Shown one piece after another: positions 56,452 to 64,000 of a stretch of 64,000 nucleotides of DNA. Numbering within the stretch: position 1 is the first letter of the stretch; each line of letters starts with the position of its first letter. The stretch is from assembly GCF_963678975.1 (NCBI RefSeq), contig NC_089275.1:22009977-22073976 (forward strand). Reading direction: 5' to 3'. A program made the position numbers and the translations under genes. Source of the stretch: Dysidea avara. Taxonomy: Eukaryota > Porifera > Demospongiae > Dictyoceratida > Dysideidae. Below the pieces are notes generated by a model. That model was not told the origin of the DNA, did no database searches, and worked only from the letters and a program-made list of their open reading frames with translations.

Positions 56452-58950
56452 GTATTTTGCCCTACTCCCTCAATCCACTAACAAGTATTCTCACGTGATC
56501 GGTGAACACTCCTGCAAAACCTCTATACAGCTATTAATCACACAATTAAATAAAGTGGGAAAAAACTGAGGGATTAATTAACTGTTTCACAGGAGTCCGT
56601 TACAGGCTGTACACTGGCTCTTTTTACTACATTGTAGGTAGCTAGTTCAGTATAGCAGAGCTGGCACCCATTCAGTTTCAGGCTATTGTACAGCAGCACA
56701 TGGTTCATTCCACTCATCAGACAGTACCTCTTTGCCTACTGTTTGAGCATTTATTATTGATTTAGCTATATTATTATTCTCTCGTGATTCCCAGATTTGT
56801 GATTCATAAGCCCACTTCTTCACCATTTAGCTGGCTTTGTTACAGTAACAAGACTGGAGCCTGGACCCGCTGTTGGAAAAGCAAGTGAGTTTTAAAGTCT
56901 TGAATATCAGCATAATGACCACCCCAAAAGCTGTTCATTGAGACATCCAACTTTAAACAAGAACCATGTGCATCCTGGACATTAGCAATTCTCAGTTGCA
57001 TGGTATTGAAATGTTCCATCATTCAGTGGCTCAGTGTAAGTCAGTTTACATCACAGCACACTTCAGTCAGCAGTTCAGCTGTGAGGTGTTGTACATGATT
57101 GTGACATATTGACCCCCTCATGAGAGCATGCATGATCTACTGGGCGGAAAAGCGAGTCTCCTCAGGGAACTATTTCTTCATCATTTATGGTAACTCCTTA
57201 CAGTCCAGATATTGCCACAATGAAACATGCAATTTTGTGGCATCCCTTGAGTTAATTTGTCCTTTGGATTCCATGCAGCATTTGGAAGCTGCAAGAATCA
57301 TAAGCAATCTAAGGAGGAGCACTATCAAATTCTGTCTGAGTTAGATCATTTGGGAATTCCTCCCCATTATGACACAATTGAGTTTAGTATATTGGGTCAC
57401 TGCTTGCCATCTACAATAACATCGCTGCGTAAAACTGTTCACTATATATTTCCACCAAACTATCTCAAAGCTCAATATGTAGAGGAGACTACTTAATAAG
57501 GCAGCAGGATTTTCTATCTCAGTTTCACAGAAGATTTTTGCTAGAAGCTGTTTGGAGTGGACGCATAATTAATTTATAGTTAATTGTATTTATATATAAT
57601 TTCCTTGCCATGCCCATGCATGCACTTTTGACTTTTGCCATGTTGTGGTTGCGTGTGACCAGGGATGCACCACACTTGTAAGTAATTTTGTTCATTTGTT
57701 TCATTATAAAATGGTGGTTTCTCTCCCCAGTGCCACATACATCATTAGAAAGTGTTTGAGATGAGCCATCCATAGCAAAAGCATCCCAAAAGGCAGTCTT
57801 CTAGAGGGAAAAGGCAAATACTTGCATAGGTAGAGGAGCAGTAAGCCAGCTAGATGCACCCTTTTCCTGAGTACTTGAGGGCAGGGTTATCCAGAGTCGC
57901 CTTCAAATATGTACATGCTAATATCTCAACTAATGATCACTAAAACTTGGCACAATCCTTTGCAAGATTACTGAAATTGATGTTCTTGGGTCATTGGCTG
58001 CTGCTGCTATTCTCCAACTTTTGTCCTCCACACTCCAGAAGTGGAGGCATTTTTTGTTATAGTTGTTACTATATCTGGATCCGGCTCTGCATATGATACT
58101 CTCAAGTAAAAGGACCCTTAATGCTGTACCTGATGATATTCCTGTGTCCCCTGTACATCCGGATCCAGTAATCTTTGATGTTTTGGATAGTCCTGTTATG
58201 CTCTACATCCTTCTGGCATTGATGCTCATGGTTGGAGGAGACTACTCTTCCCTTTGGATAAACTGTGCTCTGCCATATAGCCTTGCTGGCATGGCATGTC
58301 AACTATATACCACGCTTGTTGATCTTGTCATTATTTCTCATGGTCAAATGATGGCTCTGGATAAGAGACCTCATTGGTATGGGAGAAACTGTATAGGTGC
58401 ATGCTAAAACTGTGTTATCTGCAGTTTGCTGCTGGTTCCATGCAATTGTGCATGTATCTGGGAACAAAGCTGCTGTCCTGCATGCAATGAGGAAACCTTA
58501 TTATGATGATGAAACTGCAGCTGATTACCGTAATACGTTATTGATAAATAATACTATTATACTATATAATGCCTTTAATTCTCTTAACAGAGCAGTGGCA
58601 TTTGTGACTGGATTTTATAAAACATATATCATGTGTCACAACTGAAGTACTTATGCACCAGTTAAATTATTTCACAGAATTTCTTGTAATTCAGGGTACT
58701 GACTACTGATTGAGTCACTGTGAAGCTGAATAGAAGTTTGCAATGCCTAATTATTTTAATCATAAATATATAATGTGATGACATTAAGGCTATTTTCTAA
58801 AATTGGTATATAACATTTTAAAGCCTTTTGCATTTGGTGTCTCATGATCACTTTGTAGAAAGTTTTGATATTACCAGGGGCGGTTCTAGGGGGAGTTTCT
58901 GAGGTCACGTTCAGATTGAGATACTCTAATAGAACACTGAGTCAATCACT
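56452..58950 (+). repeat. Duplicated block A2
   Basis: Second copy of 39039-41690, lacking the LINE tail found in A1. It ends at CTGAGTCAA, after which a 3.6 kb stretch absent from unit B begins. Confidence 0.85.
57200..57496 (+). pseudogene. Retroelement C-terminal nuclease-like remnant (copy in A2)
   Basis: Paralogue of 39983-40273. One frame gives ETCNFVASLELICPLDSMQH then LEAAR; a shift of one base at about 57290 leads to NHKQSKEEHYQILSELDHLG, then IPPHYDTIEFSILGHCLPST. Together the two copies show the domain better than either alone. Both are broken at different places. Confidence 0.45.
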
Positions 58951-59145
58951 CTAATAAAGCAGTCACTGCAGTATTCTGAGCAGCAGTGTAGCAAACTATG
59001 TAGGTGTTATTAAGCATTTTTATGTGCTTTATCAGTGATATTAATACAATGTTAGTCGAGGGTAGTTATTCTGAGCATACAGTTCCCTTTTTTATGGTCT
59101 TCGCCTTCTTAATCAGAATCTAATCCTAGAGCCGCCCTAGAGTTT

Positions 59146-60540
59146 TGATATCAACAGGTGCTATCCCTCAGGAATGGAAAGTCCATCCAGTATACAAATC
59201 AGCTGAACGATCATCTGTGCAAAACTACAGACCTATTTCCCTTCTCTGCAACACCTCTAAAGTCCTTGAATCTCTTGTTTACAATAGAATTATCAATCAT
59301 GTACTTGACAACATCACTACATGCCAGTTTGGATTTCTGCCTGGCAGGTCCACCACTCAACAACTTTTGGTATATCTAAATGGCATCTATCAAGCCACAT
59401 GATGGCCCACATCTTAAGGCCATCAAACTGACTCCATATATCTAGACTTTCGTTAAGGCCTTTGACAGCGTACCACACAACAAACTTCTAGTTAATTGTC
59501 ACACAATGGCATTACGGGTAATCTTTGGAACTGGTTCAACAATTATCTGCACAATTGAATCGTTCCCAGTGTGTCAAAATCTGTTCTACTATTACTGACC
59601 ATTTACCAGTACTGTCGGGTGTACCACAAGGTAGCATCCTTGGCCCACTGTTATTCCTGATCTACATAAATGACATATCATCAATCACACAATTCTCGAA
59701 TCTTTTCCTGTTTGCTGACAATGCCAAACTCTACAAAATCATCTTCCAACTCTCTGACTATTTGCACTTACAACATGACCTAAACCAACTACACACCTGG
59801 ACCATTGATGGTGATCTTTTGCTCAGTATCAACAAATGTATACGTTTAAGCTTCAACAACAAGACTCCGACCTTGTACTCAGTTGATGAACACTCTCTCC
59901 CACAACTGCATTCACATCGTGATCTGGGCCTGTTATTTACTGACGATCTATCTTGGAGGAACTATTATGAACATCGGCTTATAAATACTTAGGACTACTA
60001 AGACATGCATTCAGTTGCTGTAATATTATAAGAGCCAAACGCATTCTTTACACTACACTTGTCAGATCTCAACTTAGTTATTGGTCTCAATTGTGGAATC
60101 CCTACCTGATAAAAGATACGGTTAAGCTGGAAAGGATTCAGAGACAAGCAAGCAAATTTATTTTAAGAGATTATGATAGTGATTATAAGACTCGTCTGCT
60201 CAAGTTAGATTTGCTGCCTCTAATGTATATGTTAGACTTTTATGACATCATATTCTTTATCAAAGAACTAAAACAGCCATCAGATCATTTCAATATACTT
60301 CATTACGTGACCTTCAGCACCATCTATACCAGATCAACTTCCACCAACAAACTTGTTCACATCCATACCAACAACGACTATACAAGAAACTTTAACAGAT
60401 TACCTAGGGTATGGAATAAACTACTGTTCATTGATCTCGATCAGTCACTACCAGCTATCAGAACCACCATCTATAATTATTTGCAACAACATTTCAAATT
60501 AATTTCTCACCTAACATTCCATGCACCTGTCATTTTTGTT
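59146..60540 (+). pseudogene. CR1/Jockey-like LINE reverse transcriptase, 5'-truncated and frameshifted
   Basis: Starts inside the RT domain: GAIPQEWKVHPVYKSAE, NYRPISLLCNTSKVLESLVY, QFGFLPGRSTTQQLL. Then IYLDFR, a frameshift (about 59452), KAFDSVPHNKLL, another shift at about 59555, and GVPQGSILGPLLFLIYINDI. The catalytic motif follows as LFADNAKLY where LINEs have (F/Y)ADD. One more shift comes at about 59980 before KYLGLLRHAF, and the C-terminal region runs to FNRLPRVWNKL. At least three frameshifts plus the D-to-N change in the active site show it is dead. The endonuclease domain is absent. Confidence 0.9.
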
Positions 60541-60551
60541 GTAGATGTACA

Positions 60552-60885
60552 CAGTGGCGGATCCAGGATGGGGCATTTGGGGCAAATGCCCCCCCCCCCT
60601 TCAAGAAATTGCATACAAGATCGAGATACTCTAATAGAGCAGTCAATTAATCTAATAAAGCAGTCACAATGTTCATGAGGCAGTGTAGCTTACCTATGAA
60701 GCTATAAATAGGATTTTATTTTACATAACAGACGTGATATAGTTGGTAAGGATAACTAGCTATTATTGTCGTGACCTTTTTTTTTTTTTTTTTGGTCTTC
60801 AACTGGTTTTCAGCAAGTTTTTTTGGTCTTCAACAGTTTTTCAGAAAGGTGCCCCCCCTCTTTCCAAACTCTGGATCCGCCCCTG
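60552..60885. mobile_element. MITE of the CAGTGGCGGATCC family
   Basis: CAGTGGCGGATCCAGG at the left and CTGGATCCGCCCCTG at the right, with GTACA on both sides (60547-60551, 60886-60890). The ends look like hAT MITEs, although a hAT TSD would be 8 bp. It contains C- and T-homopolymers and a copy of the dispersed ACTCTAATAGAGCAGTCA motif at 60628. It sits directly after the LINE remnant. Confidence 0.68.
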
Positions 60886-61283
60886 GTACAAGCTGCCATA
60901 ATTTAGGAAAAACTAGTAGTTTCTCTGTGATGTAAGTCTAGCTAACTCTTATTTGTAATTAATTAGTTTTGTAATTAAGTAATTTCCTGACTGCCAGCAC
61001 AAGTTGTTGGCAGACCATCAATACATACTTGTATTGTAAAGTATTAATAATAATATTACGTATATATATACCCTTGGAGAAGAATGTTCTTTTGTTTAAA
61101 ATTTATCATATGTACACTGTTTGAATACATCAACCACCATGATTATAATAAGCATGCAGACTCTCTTATTCTAGCAGCATAGCTGGCTTATGACACAACT
61201 ATATATCAATAGACTTAATTAGTTTATTTCACTTTTGGTTGGGTATTGATCTCCCTTGTCACTTAAATACATGCATGCTTATA

Positions 61284-61517
61284 CCGGATTTGCGAAAAGG
61301 GGTCTTCCACACACATCCAATTCTGTAACCTTGGGAGACCATAACTTTGTGATCAAGTAACATAACAATCTGAAATATTTACTGTTAATTCAGCTATGTT
61401 GGTGCTCACATCTGACCAAATTGCAAGTTAATAGCTGTTTCCCATCTCAAGATATGAATTATCAAAGTCAGGAAATTGGATGTGTGTGGAAGACCCCTTT
61501 TCGCAAATCCGGTCACA
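61284..61517. mobile_element. MITE with CCGGATTTGCGAAAA ends, copy 2
   Basis: CCGGATTTGCGAAAAGGGGT at the left and ACCCCTTTTCGCAAATCCGG at the right are perfect inverses and extend through CTTCCACACACATCC/GGATGTGTGTGGAAG. The same family is at 10585-10817. Confidence 0.75.
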
Positions 61518-62543
61518 TATGTTATATTATTAATTCAAAAACAGTCCGTAGTTATGTGACCATCTCCTGGTAGCTATATAGCCCATTGCATATCCAACAT
61601 CATGCATGCTGGAGTATATACCTTCCCCAGATTATATACTCTTGCCATAATTATATAATGTCTCTTTCCAGGGCTTCTTCATGATCAAGGAATAGTCACC
61701 TCTTCTGGGACCTCATTTTACTCTCCAAGTTGTCCAGCTTAATTTTATAATTATGTTGACCTCATGCACCATTCAGCCTTCTTTACTTCCTTCACTGCTG
61801 GGATGACTACTGCTGCCAGTGAGGAGGCTATGGACAACCACAATAATATTTTAGAAACTGAAGATGGATATGGTGGAGTCCTTATAGATGTTAACTCTAA
61901 TTCCTATATTATTATAACTAATGATTAAATATGTTGATAATTTAAAAGTCCATAGACTAGTGATGCACCAATACCATACTAGTCTCTATTTTGTCAGCAT
62001 CGGACTTGTGTTGGTTAAGCTATAAATACCAACTGATACTTTTAATGTCATTTAATTACTTTTCAAGATAGCACTAATTCAGACTGGCATTCAATCATCA
62101 CTTTAGATATCTGGTGGATATTAAATCCTAAGAATAGTTATTTAATTCATTCTCAGCATCATTTTCACCAATAGACCATCATGTACAGTCATACTTGACA
62201 TTATAGTGATCACAATAAATTATTCACCAGAAAGGAATCAAACACAAACTTTACCTATCCAACTTTCAATCAATGAGTATTGCATTGTCTACTTTGTTCT
62301 ATTGATACTCTGATTGAAGCATTATGGTGCAATATTCAACTGAAACTTTGACTTGCTAGACAGGTACATTGGAATATGTAAACACCACTTACTTTCGGTA
62401 TGCATGCAGTATCATGTCAAAAGTTTATATATACCAATAAATGTTTAGACCAAGGAAAATGATGGCATTGGACATCCATCAAGTGATCATTAAAAAAGTC
62501 TATTGTGTGTTCATACTGTACATATCTGATGAATTCTTGTGCC

Positions 62544-64000
62544 ACCACAAAGTAGACTATATATATATGAACAGATCTATTTATCTTGCTGTAGAAACTG
62601 CTGCTGCTATACAGCTGCGGTCCGCTACAAATGGTGGGTTGGTAATTGTCAGGTAAATAAAGAGTAGTGCAATATGCATTAGTGGTACATGTTATGTGTT
62701 GTGCATATAGATGTGTACCACAGAAAATAAGGATAAAAGCATTGGGTAAATGAGACACATGCACACACTCACACTGAGGCAGGAAGAAAGATCATCTAAA
62801 GCTTAGCTTGTTATTGTACAAGTGAAAATCTGCCTATGTATTACCAATATACAAAAGTATACCTAAAAGTTTGTTCATCTTGGACACCATGATACACTTG
62901 GATACAGCAGACAATGATAAGCCATAAACCTGTACAAACTGGATAAATCCGAATGACACAAATGAACATCTCTCACTTTGTTATATCTCCTGGAATATTA
63001 GACTGTAGAGGTACTGTATGGGTAGCTTGATGAGTCTTTGCATTCATTATGTAACTAACAGTAAGCTGTATGGAGAAATGTTTATGAAATCAATAATTTA
63101 AGCAAACACAAACTAACAAATTTTGATATCTGTTCTTTTGAGAAATCATCCAATTTGTAAAACTGATTATAAATACCATCAACTTCTGTTAGATTACATC
63201 CCAGTACTGCCCCTATAGTATTTATACCTTATAACACTGTACACACACACTATAGCAGTGTAGTTACCGAAGATAAATCCAACTGTTATGTCATCAAAGT
63301 TGCCAGCGAGTTGACAGCTTGCAATGAAATTATCTTTACCACTGGAAGTACATGCACATGTAACTCGTGGGTTACACAAAAGCCACTTGTAAACACAGCA
63401 GCAGCAACAAAGTGGTTTCAAAATTAAACTCCCTACAATCACTTATTTATATAGATGAGTTTAAATATTTACCCAATCTAACAAGTAAACATGTTTTGTT
63501 GAAAACCAATAATATCATTTTAACTAGAGTATAATTAAGTTCACAAAAAATGTGGTTGCCTACCACTTCCAGCTTGACTTGCTTACTTATATGTATGTGT
63601 GCTACTAGAACCATAATACACACACATCACAAAACCTCAGCCACCTAAAGTTAGATATAGATCAAAGCTGTTCGATTGCAAAAGACAACACATACCAACA
63701 CGTTTATCACACCATCAGTGACCTTTAACATCATTCAACAAAGCTTCTAACCATTACTGACTGGAATGATTTACAGAATGAAATAACTGAATGCTCAACC
63801 CTAGATGAATTCTCACATCACCTAAGTTTTTGGATTAGGTATGACTAGCGGCTAGACTGAACATTTAGATAATCTAACAGTCATATAGTTTTACAATGTA
63901 TTGTGTCTATTATTTCTGGTTGTGCAGTTGCACCTCCTGTGTTGCGTCAGCCATACAGCTGTCTTACACAGTAATAAAATCCAAATCTAAATTGCAATGT
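62544..64000. repeat. Duplicated 3' part of gene C (matches 41691-43130)
   Basis: Near-identical to the 3' end of gene B including introns and the LINE tail at 63753-63848. It continues past the right edge of the window. Confidence 0.88.
62875..64000 (-). CDS. Fringe-like glycosyltransferase, gene C (last four exons, runs off the window)
   Basis: The 3' end of a third GT31 Fringe-like gene. Exons: 63341-63268, 63212-63118, 63065-62977, 62929-62875, with the same lengths and phases as gene B. The encoded pieces are NGKDNFIASCQLAGNFDDIT then VGFIFG, GAVLGCNLTEVDGIYNQF, LTVSYIMNAK (LTVSYLVNAK in B), GDITK (GDITR in B), and HCLLYPSVSWCPR with stop. The donor after exon 63065-62977 is AA|GTGAGA instead of AG|GTGAGA, which gives the K. 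By analogy with gene B the next upstream exon would lie near 65.1 kb, outside the window. Introns here are 48-58 bp. Confidence 0.85.

Larger units (their letters stand above)
58951..62543. repeat. 3.6 kb segment present in unit C but not unit B
   Basis: Relative to unit B (CTGAGTCAA directly joined to CCACAAAGTAGA at about 41680-41690), unit C has 3.6 kb here. It contains a decayed LINE, two MITEs, a T-run at about 60780-60797 and AT-rich sequence. Either it was inserted in several steps or it was deleted from unit B. Confidence 0.75.

Noticed and set aside
58063-58407. 114-residue ORF in block A2 as a membrane protein
   Set aside because: The homologous stretch in A1 (about 40840-41140) is frameshifted, so there is no sign of coding constraint.

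Overview
This window looks like nuclear DNA of an invertebrate animal. The genes are split by very short introns (about 48-75 bp) with GT/AG borders. The recognisable host genes are metazoan Fringe-type glycosyltransferases. The rest is dominated by eukaryotic mobile elements: Helitron, hAT, pogo/Tigger, LINE and many MITEs. The short introns and dense MITE content would suit a sponge or a similar early-branching animal, but that placement is inference. There are no bacterial operons, rRNA genes or CRISPR arrays.

Host genes: three Fringe-like GT31 genes lie in tandem on the minus strand. Gene A (15166 down to 5423) was assembled from 11 exons and gene B (50507 down to 42014) from 11 exons. 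Both lack the first, membrane-anchor exon. Gene C (from the right edge down to 62875) shows only its last four exons. Exon phases agree throughout, the HVDDD metal-binding motif is present in A and B, and all three end in the family-typical HC..YP...WCPR tail.

Layout: 1-5 kb holds MITEs and copy 1 of a composite repeat made of a head, a 30-31 bp VNTR and a fold-back palindrome. 5.4-15.2 kb is gene A, whose eighth intron carries copy 2 of that composite (5.1 kb). 16-19 kb has a hAT remnant. 19.4-27.7 kb is duplicated block D1, split by a 5.76 kb TIR element that itself contains a 2.5 kb TIR element with a degenerate Ulp1-like protease. 28.3-39.0 kb is an inverted repeat whose left arm contains a MITE, itself split by a full-length Helitron (29098-34849). 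39.0-41.7 kb is duplicated block A1, followed by gene B (42.0-50.5 kb), whose largest intron holds a Tigger element and nested hAT elements. 53.1-56.4 kb is block D2, 56.5-58.9 kb is block A2, then a 3.6 kb insertion with a decayed LINE, then gene C.

How it fits together: the order D, A-block, Fringe gene occurs twice, so the array appears to have grown by tandem segmental duplication with later insertions. Every transposon protein seen is damaged: HUH motif deleted in the Helitron, FADN instead of FADD in the LINE, the third catalytic Asp lost in Tigger, and a stop in hAT. Only the Fringe-like genes look intact.
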